From: an uncultured Rickettsiales bacterium
GTDB taxonomy: Bacteria > Pseudomonadota > Alphaproteobacteria > UBA8366
Assembly (NCBI GenBank): GCA_913046825.1
Contig: CAJWTF010000002.1
Location: 20,354 to 84,353, forward strand
Direction: 5' to 3'
DNA: 64,000 nt
Shown: positions 9,844-18,652 of the stretch, piece after piece
Numbering within the stretch: position 1 is the stretch's first letter
Layout: every line of letters starts with the position of its first letter
Position numbers and translations under genes: made by a program
The notes under the pieces: model-generated
The model's input: only the letters and a program-made list of their open reading frames with translations
Databases searched by the model: none
Told to the model about the DNA's origin: nothing

Positions 9844-10449
9844 TCATTTCACCTTCTTCGAAAGGATTTTGTCGAAATCCTCATAAGGCTGCGAGCCGAC
9901 GATCTTATGGTCACCGTCGATGATAAAGGTTGGAGTCGCGTTTACATCAAATTTCTTCTGACCTTCAAGGCGCTTTTCAACGATGCCGTCGACCAAGGCC
10001 GCATTTTTGAGGCAGGCTTCGAAATCCGAGGGGTTCAATCCGCCTAATTTCCCGATCCGCGAGAGCGCTTCGAAGGGCTGCTTGCTCCGGCTCCAATTGG
10101 CTTGCTGCTGGAATAAAACATCGACGAAACTGAAGAAGCGTTCCGATGGGGCGCAGCGCGCCATGACGGTAGCGAGTAGGCCCATTTGGTCGAATGGAAA
10201 GTCGCGGTAGATCAGTTTGACCTTGCCGGTATCGATGTAGTTTTTCCTGATTTTCGGCAGGATATCGACGTGAAACTGCCGACAACTCGGGCAGGTCAGC
10301 GACGAATATTCGATGATCGTGACCGGGGCATTAGGGTCGCCGAGAATGCGATCCGCGAGCGCCTGGTCCGTTGTCGGAGCGGCAGCCGAAGCGGCGAAGG
10401 TGAAGAAAAATGTAATGGATATCGCCGCGGAAATTAGAAGTCGTTTCAC
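9844..10449 (-). CDS. DsbA-family thioredoxin-fold protein, periplasmic
   Basis: Secreted thiol-disulfide oxidoreductase-like protein of about 201 residues. An N-terminal signal peptide is visible (KRLLISAAISITFFFTFAASA). The active-site CPSC motif follows in SLTCPSCRQFH, and the cis-proline loop is in NATPTFIIDG. I chose the GTG at 10447-10449 because AGGAGG lies about 6 bases upstream; an in-frame ATG at 10470 would place the signal peptide unusually far inside. It sits upstream of smc, a placement common in Alphaproteobacteria. It resembles the DsbA / BdbD / ScsC-like group; whether it oxidises or isomerises cannot be told. Confidence 0.9.
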   Translation of the reverse strand: MKRLLISAAISITFFFTFAASAAAPTTDQALADRILGDPNAPVTIIEYSSLTCPSCRQFHVDILPKIRKNYIDTGKVKLIYRDFPFDQMGLLATVMARCAPSERFFSFVDVLFQQQANWSRSKQPFEALSRIGKLGGLNPSDFEACLKNAALVDGIVEKRLEGQKKFDVNATPTFIIDGDHKIVGSQPYEDFDKILSKKVK

Positions 10450-10562
10450 ACCGTCCTCCTGATGAAACATGCGTTCGTGAGCGGATGGGCGGACGGATGT
10501 CCGGTCCGCAGGTTGGGCAAGTATAGGGATGTGATTATGGCGGTATCAAGGCTATCGAGTGG

Positions 10563-11108
10563 TCAATTTTTTGTGGAATCACCCGACTCGGACAGGATAG
10601 CCGTCCCGAGTCTCTGGAGTGTTTCGCGTAGTTCGGCGTCCTCGATGCCCTCCAAACGGTCTTCCAACGCTCTTATTTCACCCAATTCGGGTGTGCGGTG
10701 CGGGCGTGGCTTCGCTTGAATTTTCGCTTGTTTAATAGGTGTTTGGATCAGACGTATGCTTTCGACCGCCGCATATCCAAAATATCCATTGATACGGTCG
10801 ATCAGTTGTGGCGAGTCGTGTTGCAGCTCAAGGGCCATTGTCGAGGTCACCCGTAGATGCAGAGTGCCGTTGTTGCGTTGGCCCCGCGGGAAAATGAGTT
10901 TTTCTGGTTGACAGGTCGTGGCTTTCCCCTCGCCAACAATACTCGGCCAATCGACGATCAGGTTGGCTTGCGCCAATCCCCGCTTGCCGAGCGCAGTTTG
11001 CGTTAGTTTAGGCACCATCTGCGCCATGGCCTTTGGCTTGCCGCCTCTTCGCGGCTCATCCTTGGGTTTTGACGTCCGGTGGTGCCGGGGTCCTTTTTCA
11101 CTGCTCAA
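10563..11108 (-). CDS. DUF721 / DciA-like protein
   Basis: About 181-residue DUF721 family protein. In bacteria lacking DnaC-type loaders, DciA proteins of this family help load the replicative helicase DnaB; the assignment here is by family resemblance. The core reads LTQTALGKRGLAQANLIVDWPSIVGEG and then GTLHLRVTSTMALELQHDSPQLIDRIN. The start is taken as TTG at 11106-11108 because a GGAGG motif lies 8 bases upstream. Longer in-frame extensions would run into mutY on the other strand. It is divergent from mutY, with 39 bp between the starts. Confidence 0.85.
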   Translation of the reverse strand: MSSEKGPRHHRTSKPKDEPRRGGKPKAMAQMVPKLTQTALGKRGLAQANLIVDWPSIVGEGKATTCQPEKLIFPRGQRNNGTLHLRVTSTMALELQHDSPQLIDRINGYFGYAAVESIRLIQTPIKQAKIQAKPRPHRTPELGEIRALEDRLEGIEDAELRETLQRLGTAILSESGDSTKN

Positions 11109-11147
11109 CTCTCTAGCCTCCAACGGTAAGGGTCTTATAGTACGCCC

Positions 11148-12212
11148 ATGACCTCCGGCGACACCACCCGCGCATCCGAAATTCTGAAATGGTACGACTG
11201 CCATCGCCGCGCGATGCCGTGGCGCCCGCCTGCCGGCGAGCGGGCGAACCCTTACGCAGTCTGGCTGAGCGAGATCATGCTGCAGCAGACAACGGTGGCG
11301 ACAGTGGGGCCGTATTTCATTGAGTTCTTGTCCCGTTGGCCGAATGTCTCGGCACTGGCAGGGGCCGCGCTCGATGACGTGCTGCATTGCTGGCAGGGCT
11401 TGGGGTATTACGCGCGGGCGAGAAATCTCCACCGTTGTGCCGGCGTCGTCGCCGAGGATTTCGGTGGTGTCTTTCCCGAGTCGGAGATGGAATTGCTCTC
11501 CCTGCCCGGCGTTGGTCCCTATACGGCGGCGGCTATAATGGCGATTGCTTTCGATAAACGCGCCGTCGTCGTTGATGGAAATGTGGAGCGGGTAATGGCC
11601 CGAATGTTCCGCGAGAGGGACCCGTTGCCGGACGTAAAACCGGTATTAAAGGCACGCGCCGATTCCCTGACGCCGGACAAACGCCCCGGCGATTACGCAC
11701 AAGCGGTCATGGATTTGGGTGCGACGATCTGTGTTCCCCGTCGGCCCAAATGCATTCTGTGCCCGTGGACGCATCACTGTACCGGTCGAGATATCGCGGA
11801 GTCTCTGCCCGCACGCCGCCCGAAGCCGGAAAAACCGACCCGCCGGGGCACGGTCTTCTGGATTGAACGCCCGGACGGCACGGTGCTTCTCAGGCGTCGC
11901 GTCGATAAAGGGCTCTTGGGAGGGATGATGGAGTTTCCATCGACGGAATGGCGCTCGGATACTTTGAGCGAAGATGTGGCGGCGATCACGAGTGAAGCAC
12001 CGCTTGTGGCGATGGAATGGCTGCCGCTCGTGGGTCTGGTGCGCCATACCTTCACGCATTTCCATTTAGAGCTCAGCATTCTTAAAGGCCGTGTTCCCGC
12101 AGAGGCCCCATTACCCAACGCTTGCGTGTGGAGCAGCGTCGACGGCTTCGCCGATCACGCCCTGCCGACGGTCATGAAGAAAGTGGCAAACCACGCGATC
12201 AGCGCCGGATAA
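11148..12212 (+). CDS. mutY: A/G-specific adenine glycosylase MutY
   Basis: 354-residue DNA repair enzyme that removes adenine mispaired with 8-oxoguanine. The N-terminal catalytic domain has the helix-hairpin-helix LLSLPGVGPYTAAAI followed by the catalytic Asp region VVVDGNVERVMARMF. A 4Fe-4S cluster motif follows (CVPRRPKCILCPWTHHC). The C-terminal Nudix-like domain that reads 8-oxoG is present (TVFWIERPDGTVLLRRR). Length is normal. It diverges from the DUF721 gene and converges with the D-aminoacylase gene, leaving 3 bp between stops. Confidence 0.96.
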   Translation: MTSGDTTRASEILKWYDCHRRAMPWRPPAGERANPYAVWLSEIMLQQTTVATVGPYFIEFLSRWPNVSALAGAALDDVLHCWQGLGYYARARNLHRCAGVVAEDFGGVFPESEMELLSLPGVGPYTAAAIMAIAFDKRAVVVDGNVERVMARMFRERDPLPDVKPVLKARADSLTPDKRPGDYAQAVMDLGATICVPRRPKCILCPWTHHCTGRDIAESLPARRPKPEKPTRRGTVFWIERPDGTVLLRRRVDKGLLGGMMEFPSTEWRSDTLSEDVAAITSEAPLVAMEWLPLVGLVRHTFTHFHLELSILKGRVPAEAPLPNACVWSSVDGFADHALPTVMKKVANHAISAG

Positions 12213-12215
12213 GCT

Positions 12216-13904
12216 CTAGGCCGCGAAGTCCCGCAACACGTGCCCCGGTCCTTTGGCGAGGGAAACGTAATCCTCGCCGTCGTAGACCTGGGTCCCATTG
12301 ATCCACACGCCGTGGATACCGGTCGGCTTGCGAATCGTGCGAGGGCCGCCACCTGGCAAGTCCGCGATTCGATGGGGATCGCTCACGCCGATGGTCGCCG
12401 GGTCGAAAATCACCATATCCGCGTGCGAACCTGGCGTCAGGCGTCCCCGCCCTTTGATGCCGTAAAGGTCGGCTGGATGACTGGTAAGGCGGCGCACTCC
12501 TTCTTGTAAGGTGAAGAATTCCAGCTCCCGCACCCAACGCGACAGCAGGTGCAATCCGTAACCCGCGTCGCACATATAGATCAGATGCGCACCCGCGTCC
12601 GAGAGCGAGACCACGCCGTGCTCGTGTCGCAACAATTCCCCGACACCTTCGTCGCCCACATTGAGGAATTTGCCGAGGAAAGCAGTCTCCAAACCCTCCG
12701 AAAGCGCCAGGTCGAGCATGACGTCGAGCGGATCGGCAGATTGTTCGGCTGCAAGGTCGGCGATGGTGCGGTTCTGCAGGTGGCTGTTCTCTTCCTTTGC
12801 GACCGCGCCGATAAAGACCTGATCCCAGGTGCCCTTGAAGATCGTGCCGACGACCGGATTTTTCAGATTCTTGCGAAAGCGGTCGCGGAACGCTGAATCC
12901 TTGAAGACTTCCGTCAGTTGCTCCGGACTGTAAGCCTTGATATCGGCAAAGGCGTCATGGCTAAAGAACGGGTAGGCGTTCGCCATGGTGAAATCGAAGG
13001 ACAGCGGCTGACACGGAATTTGGACGTAGAGCTCGTTGCCGCGTTTCTTGGCGGCGGCGCAGTCTTCGAACCAGCTGCGACCCCGGTCCGGATCGCCGGC
13101 GTTGTACATCGCGGCGCCGGTGGTCAGGAACATGCGGCGGCCGATTTTCTCAACGATGGGCTCCATCGCCTCCACCGTGCCGCGTCCGCCTGCGGACATC
13201 TGGACGATGCCCTTCCCGGCGTCGCCGACCGCTTCCGCCAAATGGCCGAATTCATCGATCGTGGCGATGGTCGACGGCATCGGAATGCCGCCATGGCCGA
13301 CGTGATTGATGGAGAATGAGGAGGCAAAACCGACGGCACCTTGGCTGAGCGCCGATTCGATCAAGCTGCGCATGATTGCCATCTCGTCATCGGTCGGTGT
13401 CTCCCGCACCCAGGCTTCGTCGCGCATGACCGCTGTGCGGACGGCGGAATGCCCAACGAGGACCGCGAGATTGGGATATGGCCCGATTCGTTCCAAGGCA
13501 CCCATATAGTCGGAGAAGTTCTCGAACTGCCAATCGATCCCGGCGCGCAAGGCGTCTAGATCCATGCCTTCAACGACGGAGAGATTCTTCATGATTGTGT
13601 CGCGAACCTCGGGCGGACTCGGCACGATACCGAAGCCGCAATTCCCCATCACGCAGGTGGTCACGCCAAGCGACGGTGAAGGAGAACAGGTGGGGTCCCA
13701 CGTAATTTGCGCATCGTAATGGGTGTGAAGGTCGACAAACCCTGGCATGACCGCGAGGCCGTCGGCGTCGATCACCTCCCGGGCTTCAGGTGTGTCCGCA
13801 CCTGATCCGGCAACTTTCCCGTCTTGGATCCAGATGTTCCCTTGCACGGGCTCACAGCCGGTACCATCGATAATTTTCGCGTTCTTAATCAAAATATCAA
13901 ACAT
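12216..13904 (-). CDS. N-acyl-D-amino-acid deacylase / D-aminoacylase-type amidohydrolase
   Basis: 562-residue metal-dependent hydrolase of the amidohydrolase family 3 type. The N-terminal beta sandwich begins MFDILIKNAKIIDGTG. The metal site DLHTHYDAQ follows, then GVTTCVMGNCGFG, characteristic of D-aminoacylase and dihydroorotase-like relatives. The C-terminus has SLSDAGAHL and LTPGSHADMVIFDP. It probably hydrolyses N-acyl amino acids or related amides; the substrate is unknown. ATG at 13904 is preferred over the adjacent upstream GTG. It stands alone next to a stretch of gene remnants, yet shows no lesion itself. Confidence 0.88.
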   Translation of the reverse strand: MFDILIKNAKIIDGTGCEPVQGNIWIQDGKVAGSGADTPEAREVIDADGLAVMPGFVDLHTHYDAQITWDPTCSPSPSLGVTTCVMGNCGFGIVPSPPEVRDTIMKNLSVVEGMDLDALRAGIDWQFENFSDYMGALERIGPYPNLAVLVGHSAVRTAVMRDEAWVRETPTDDEMAIMRSLIESALSQGAVGFASSFSINHVGHGGIPMPSTIATIDEFGHLAEAVGDAGKGIVQMSAGGRGTVEAMEPIVEKIGRRMFLTTGAAMYNAGDPDRGRSWFEDCAAAKKRGNELYVQIPCQPLSFDFTMANAYPFFSHDAFADIKAYSPEQLTEVFKDSAFRDRFRKNLKNPVVGTIFKGTWDQVFIGAVAKEENSHLQNRTIADLAAEQSADPLDVMLDLALSEGLETAFLGKFLNVGDEGVGELLRHEHGVVSLSDAGAHLIYMCDAGYGLHLLSRWVRELEFFTLQEGVRRLTSHPADLYGIKGRGRLTPGSHADMVIFDPATIGVSDPHRIADLPGGGPRTIRKPTGIHGVWINGTQVYDGEDYVSLAKGPGHVLRDFAA

Positions 13905-13989
13905 CACTCACCCCATTTCCCGCTTCGCGCCATTGCGTCGATTTCCTGTCCATTAAATTGAGATAGATCAGGTTATTGAATTAGGGAGG

Positions 13990-14335
13990 CCGGGTTTCGA
14001 AGCTCCCTATGGGTTACCAGTTAGAAAGAAATATTTCCGACCTCGGCGCCGATGTTGGGGACGAGCAGAAAGACAAAGATCCGACGACATTGGCGCTGTG
14101 CGACCGATCCTGTCATTTGATTAATTTCGAGACTGGTGGCCCAGCGGCGCTGAGCGGGGTGATGATCTCTCCGATTGATGGCACGCACGGTATATTCAAG
14201 GCGGATTAGGTCCGCGCCGCGATTCGGCCACCCTCGCGAAGGATGCGGGGTTGGCCACGCACATGGATGGCGCGCGCCTCCTCAACGCGGTCTCCCGATC
14301 GTACTTGTAGGCTCGGAGGCGTGAATTCAGATCAA
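13990..14335 (+). pseudogene. Low-specificity threonine aldolase remnant
   Basis: Two conserved blocks of a PLP threonine aldolase survive. The first frame (14009-14209) reads GADVGDEQKDKDPTTLAL, an altered form of the family's GDDVYGEDPT block. It then jumps straight to CDRSCHLINFETGGPAALSG and GIFKAD, where TAG at 14207-14209 replaces a residue normally Gln before VRAAIRPPS. A second frame from about 14230 reads LAKDAGLATHMDGARLLNAV, the PLP-binding Asp block, then stops at TAG. The regions between blocks are much shorter than in the family, so at least two internal deletions and one frame change are inferred. The PLP-lysine region is missing, so it is non-functional. Confidence 0.7.
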
Positions 14336-14467
14336 ATGATGATCACTTTACGGAGTCGTCGGGACTGCCCTCTAAGTTGTTGATCCGGTTTTGCGGCTGC
14401 TGGACCGATGACCGCGGATGCGGCCACTAGTCTAGTTAAGAAGATTCGGCAGTTCATCCGTCGCGCC

Positions 14468-14880
14468 TTATGTGAGAGAGCCGACCGTCATCTCGGCGTG
14501 GCGCTCGTGAGTTCAGAATATTTTGAGACCGGCTTCGAAGAGCGCCTTCACCTCGGCGTTTTCGATATTCGGGATGAAAGCTGTCACGACAAGATTGTTC
14601 ACCGCTTGATGATAGGCGAGTTCGTTCGCCGCATAGCGTTTTTCGAATGCCGCACCCCGTATTCGGCTCATCTCCTCGACCAGCTCAATCGAACCTTCGG
14701 TTAATTGACGGCTGAGAAAATTATTCTGTGGCTGCGCGTTTAGTTTTGTGAGTAAAGCCAAAGCCTGTCTGTTGACCGCGTTATGGTCGCGGATCATGGT
14801 CTTCCCGAACACGTGTATTTTTGGGTTGGACGAGATCGCCAGCGCTATGTGTGCGTAGCCGATATCGATGTTGTTCTCGG
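14468..14880 (-). pseudogene. DUF4142 protein remnant, truncated at both ends
   Basis: Minus-strand frame matching the DUF4142 helical domain: IDIGYAHIALAISSNPKIHVFG, MIRDHNAVNRQAL and LAYHQAVNNLVV are the typical spaced helices. After GLKIF a TGA at 14513-14515 interrupts the frame. The same frame then continues THERHAEMTVGSL to TAA at 14468-14470, the normal end of the family, so the TGA is a nonsense mutation. Upstream of about 14880 the frame stays open but no longer resembles the family: the signal peptide and first helix are gone. That sequence is instead the antisense of an AraC fragment. This implies a deletion or rearrangement joining the two genes. Confidence 0.72.
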
Positions 14881-15242
14881 AGCGAGATGGTTTGGTGAGA
14901 TTTGCCGATGAGCGGATTTCGCGGGCATTACAGACGATCCACGCAGCCCCGGATTGGCCGTGGACTGTTGCGGACTTGGCGTGTGTTGCGGGGTTATCGC
15001 GCACTGCTTTTTCGAATCGCTTCCACGAGTTGCTGGATCACACGCCGCTTAGTTATTTGACCGATTGGCGCATGCAGCTGGCACGAAGGTTATTGATCGA
15101 TTCCGATCTGTCGATTATCGACGTCGCGTAGAGAAGCGGCTATCAGTCCGAAGCCGCGTTCGGTCGGGTGTTCAAGGAACATTTCGAGACAGCGCCCGCC
15201 AGCTGTCGCCGATCTCGGGATGCCACACGTCTAGTCCAATAA
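14868..15242 (+). pseudogene. AraC-family regulator C-terminal fragment with amber codon
   Basis: Only the DNA-binding end of an AraC regulator is present. The first helix-turn-helix region reads WTVADLACVAGLSRTAFSNRF and LLDHTPLSYLTDWRMQLARRLL. It then runs LSIIDVA, TAG at 15129-15131, and continues in frame RSGYQSEAAFGRVFKEHF to TAA at 15240-15242. The second HTH helix is therefore cut by a nonsense codon at a position usually Glu or similar. The N-terminal sensor domain is absent; the sequence upstream is the remnant of a DUF4142 gene on the other strand. It is non-functional as a two-HTH regulator. Confidence 0.75.
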
Positions 15243-15248
15243 GACGAA

Positions 15249-16106
15249 CTAGGCCGCCGTCCCGGTAATCACTTCTTCCTGGTCTTCTGGCACGTAGAAA
15301 TACGATCCCGGACGGAAGTCGTAACCGAGGTCACCCAGCAGACGGCGTTGTCGCGGTGTACACTCCTTGGCCACGTCGGGCACCTGACCCAAGTCGTAGC
15401 TGCGCACAAACATCTGGCAATAGTTATAAAGCAGTGTCTTGCGCCCTTTGCCGGAACCGTTTGGAGCTGGGCCATGCCAGAGCGAATGGGAGAAGAGATA
15501 ACAATCCCCGGCTTTGCCGTCGAGTTGCACAGCACCTGGTGTGTGCGGTGTTAGCTCCGCATTGTCTTCCGGGAAGGGCCGCAGGTGGCTACCGGGGAAG
15601 ACCGTGAAATTACCGCTATCGGCACCGTCGACATCGGAGAGGAGGTACATCGCCTTCATCGCAATCGGACGACTGGTCTCGGTCACGCGGATGCGGCGCA
15701 AACCTTCGCCACCGTCGGTGTGGGTGTATCCGGGAAACTGATCTGTGGAGGCCCGAACGATGGCCTGCGACATGCTGAACAGAATATAAGGGCCCATAAT
15801 ATCCACGACGAGGTCGAAGACCTCCGGGCGGTCGATCAAATCCCGGAACGCCTTGTGATAGGGCAGCAGATCGCGGCGATCCATGAAGCCGTCGGGGTTG
15901 AGGTCGTCCGCATGGTCGACCCAACCATAGTGGCCGCGTGGAAGCTCGCCGGGCCGTGGCTCATAGCCCGGCTGTTTGCGGACTTCGTCAAGCTCATCGT
16001 TGAAAAACGTGACCTCGTCCGGATTAAGGGCTCCCTTGAGGATGATATATCCGTCTGTTGCCCACTGAATCCGTTGTTCCGCGGTCAGGGTTCGCATGTT
16101 GCGCAT
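15249..16106 (-). CDS. Phytanoyl-CoA dioxygenase (PhyH) family protein
   Basis: 285-residue Fe(II)/2-oxoglutarate-dependent dioxygenase of the PhyH family. The metal triad is visible as His129-x-Asp131 (GYTHTDGG) and the distal His211 in HSLWHGPAPNGS, followed by Arg222 that would bind 2-oxoglutarate. The first ATG at 16106 is preceded by GGGAG with good spacing. The substrate is unknown; the family hydroxylates small acids, lipids and natural products. It lies inside a region of decayed genes but has no stop or frameshift and keeps its active-site residues. Confidence 0.88.
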   Translation of the reverse strand: MRNMRTLTAEQRIQWATDGYIILKGALNPDEVTFFNDELDEVRKQPGYEPRPGELPRGHYGWVDHADDLNPDGFMDRRDLLPYHKAFRDLIDRPEVFDLVVDIMGPYILFSMSQAIVRASTDQFPGYTHTDGGEGLRRIRVTETSRPIAMKAMYLLSDVDGADSGNFTVFPGSHLRPFPEDNAELTPHTPGAVQLDGKAGDCYLFSHSLWHGPAPNGSGKGRKTLLYNYCQMFVRSYDLGQVPDVAKECTPRQRRLLGDLGYDFRPGSYFYVPEDQEEVITGTAA

Positions 16107-16182
16107 CCGAAAACTCCCGATGTCATTCGTTCGATAAAGTAAATTAGCGCGAATTTATAGGAAGTCAGCGGGATGGGATGTG

Positions 16183-17085
16183 TCAGATGATTGCGACCGG
16201 CATGACCGGCGAGCCAGTGGCCCCTTTGAACTTCACCGGTAACAGAATGAAACAGAAGCTCGAGATGCCGTCGCGTACTAACTGTTCCGTTACCAAGTTC
16301 TCGATCAGCTAGACACCGCACTCTACCAGCGCATGCTGGTGGACCGGCATCATTAACTTCGGATGATCGGTGCCGGGCAGGACCTCAACCGCCATGTTAT
16401 CGCACGCGATGGCGAGCACATCCTGGCCTGTCAGCCATTTGGCGGCGGGCAGGTCCACGCCGGGTTCACCCGCGACATATTTATCATTGTCGGTTATGAA
16501 GAACCGGCCCCATCCCGTATGGATGCAGACCGCGTCGCCTGGCCGTAATTCGACGTCGGCTTGTTCCAGTGCCCGTTCCAGATCGTCACGGCCGACGGCG
16601 CGGCCCGCATACAAATATTCGCCCCCGTCCAATCCGGAGACATCGATACAAACGCCGCGGGTAATCATCGGCGGCGCATGTTCAATGCCGATATTGTGTA
16701 ATCCAAAATCACCGACCTCGTCATCGGCGCTGCGGCCGCCATACATTTGGTCGCCTTTGGTGAAGTGACCCAGGGCGTCGATATGGGTGCCTACATGGAC
16801 GGTCATTTCTATCCGTTCCAGATTGGAGCCAGCATCATTTTCCGCGCCCATCTCTCGGCGGCGCTTGATGCTGTTGGCGGCGGTCGAACCTGAATGGATG
16901 ACATAGGGCGACTGCACTGGTTGGATTCGCGGCGCTCCCATTTCGATCATTTGGCTGAGGTCGTAAGTTCGACCTTCCTTCACGAGTGCGAGGGAGGCCA
17001 CGGTATGTTCGGGAGTCAGAAGATTGGCGGCACCCAATTGATCGCCCGCACCCCAGCGGGCATGATCGTGTATGCAATTTGTCAT
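16183..17085 (-). pseudogene. Cyclase / kynurenine-formamidase-like metal hydrolase with one in-frame TAG
   Basis: Reading from ATG at 17085 (GGGAG upstream), the frame encodes a cyclase-family protein. It contains the metal motif HVGTHIDALGH, then DALGHFTKGDQMYGG, and the late motif VHQHALVECGV. A TAG at 16309-16311 interrupts at a position usually Tyr. The same frame then continues LIENLVTEQLVRDG, SSFCFILLPVKFKGATGSP and VMPVAII to TGA at 16183-16185, the expected family C-terminus. The product would lack its last ~41 residues, a conserved part. It is either a single nonsense mutation (favoured) or readthrough. All catalytic metal ligands precede the stop, so residual activity cannot be excluded. 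Confidence 0.85.
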
Positions 17086-17264
17086 CTCTTCACACTCCCT
17101 CTGCACACTCCCTCTTCGCCAGACCTTTATTAAGCCCATGTGGGGAGGTGGGAATTCCGACGGTGTTTCATGTTCTATTATAAGGCGTCGCAAAAGGAAT
17201 TTCACCTTCTGGAGCCGGGCATTGCCCATGACATCGCTAGATATCGGGTGCAGTTAATTCGCCA

Positions 17265-17668
17265 GTATCACGACAATGACGCCTTTGGGTACCGTTTCGA
17301 ACGGCAAGGTAGCAGTATCGTCTATTCAACTGATTGCGAATCATGAGATGGACGATTTGGAGCGAGAGCAGGCCTTCGTGGATTTCTTCGACGAAGCAGA
17401 CTTGATCATCTTCGATACCATGTACACGTTCGCCGAGGCGTTGACGATGAAGGAAGATTGGGGCCATTAGAGCGGGATGACCGCGGTTGATCTGTGCCAC
17501 AAGGCGCATGCGCGAAAATTGGCGATGTTTCATCATGAGCCAATTTTTAACGACGCCACCATCGAGCGGCATCAAGACGGCACCGCACGGTATGAAGAAT
17601 TCACCCGTGACGACACACTGCCGCTGGAGATTCTGTGTTCTTATGCTGGGCTGGAGGTTGAGGTCTAA
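17265..17668 (+). pseudogene. Metallo-beta-lactamase-fold hydrolase, C-terminal remnant
   Basis: The C-terminal half of an MBL-fold protein is recognisable in pieces: AFGYRFERQGSSIVYSTDCE in one frame, then a frame change near 17335-17342. The text resumes as HEMDDLEREQAFVDFFDEADLIIFD and TFAEALTMKEDWGH. TAG at 17468-17470 follows, and the same frame continues SGMTAVDLCHKAHARKLAMFHHEP to LEVEV and TAA. The stop falls where the family usually has Ser (DWGHSS). The N-terminal domain with the HxHxDH zinc motif is missing altogether. It is non-functional, and its end overlaps the tail of the amidohydrolase remnant on the other strand. Confidence 0.75.
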
Positions 17669-18648
17669 GTAATCCCCAACAATCGCCGCGCATTGCCGCC
17701 AAGAATGAGATCGCGATCAGTTTTGGGCATTCGCGCGATGGCGTCGAGCGCCACAGCGCCCCCCGTATCGCCGATCTTGAACGGGTAGTCAGGTCCGAAC
17801 AAGACGTGGTCGGCACCAACCGTCTCCACCAGGAAATTGAGTGCCGGCCCGCTTGCGACGACGGTGTCGAAATAGAGCTGTTTTAGATATTCGCTCGGGC
17901 GTTTAGAGAGATTCGCGCGGCAATCCGGATTGGCCTCTTAGTCTGGCGCGAGGTAACCGAGATCAAGCCGTCCAGCGAGCCAAGGTAAGGTACCACCACC
18001 ATGGGCCAGCAACAGTTTCAGGTCCGGCCGTCGCTCGAACAAGCCGGTCTATATCATGCGGGCGACCGCCAATGTCGTCTCAAACGGCCAACCGACCAAC
18101 TGCAATAAAGTGTAGTCGCTGAGTTCCGCACGGTCACCTGCGGTCGTCGGGTGCATGAAGATAAACAAACTCAGTTCCTCGCAAATCGCGAACATCTTAT
18201 CGAATTCGGGTTGGTCGAGCGGTGTGCCCGCGGCCGAGCTGGCGATGGTGACGCCTTTGAAGCCGTACTCGCCGACAGTACGGCGCAAATCCTCCGCCGC
18301 ACGTGCGGGCTAGCTGAAAGCCGGTGTAGTGAGGCCGCGGAGCAAACTCGCTCCCAGCGTCACGGCGTCGGCGGTTTGTCGGTTAAGGCGGCGGGCGAAT
18401 TCCACATCTGCCGACCAAGTAGCGTGCGAGACCATACGTGGTGGAGGGGCGACGAGTTGTAGGTCGATATCTCGAGCGGACAGGCTCTTGATTCGGGCAT
18501 CGATGTTGTAGAGCCAGTGGTCGAGCGGGCCGTAGCCCAGACATACGTAAGCGCCGTTCTCTCCATGCTAGATCCCGAATGCACCTTCATCGGCGAGTTC
18601 CGAGAGGAACATCTCCGTCAGAATATGCGCGTGTATGTCGGTGATCAT
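17665..18648 (-). pseudogene. Amidohydrolase (ACMSD-like) with four in-frame stop codons and no frameshift
   Basis: A single 328-codon frame from ATG at 18648 to TAG at 17665-17667 encodes a whole amidohydrolase-2 family protein. It has the metal motif DIHAHI, RMVSHATWSADVEFARRLNR, GFKGVTIASSAAGTPLD, the metal His in FIFMHPTT, LLLAHGGGTLPWLAGRLDLGY and LFGPDYPFKIGD. It ends NARRLLGI. Four stops interrupt it: TAG at 18568-18570, 18310-18312 and 18049-18051, and TAA at 17938-17940 (APD-stop-EANPDC, where the family has Tyr). No insertion or deletion is needed to follow the family. The start lies 4 bp after the CoxL-like stop, so it was the last gene of that operon. Metal ligands are all still visible. 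Confidence 0.85.
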
Positions 18649-18652
18649 AATT

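Noticed and set aside
16309..16311. Amber codon decoded as Tyr by a recoding system
   Set aside because: TAG also ends apparently intact genes here (gcvP, atpF, atpB, CoxL-like), several interrupted genes also carry TAA or frameshifts, and no suppressor tRNA is in the window.
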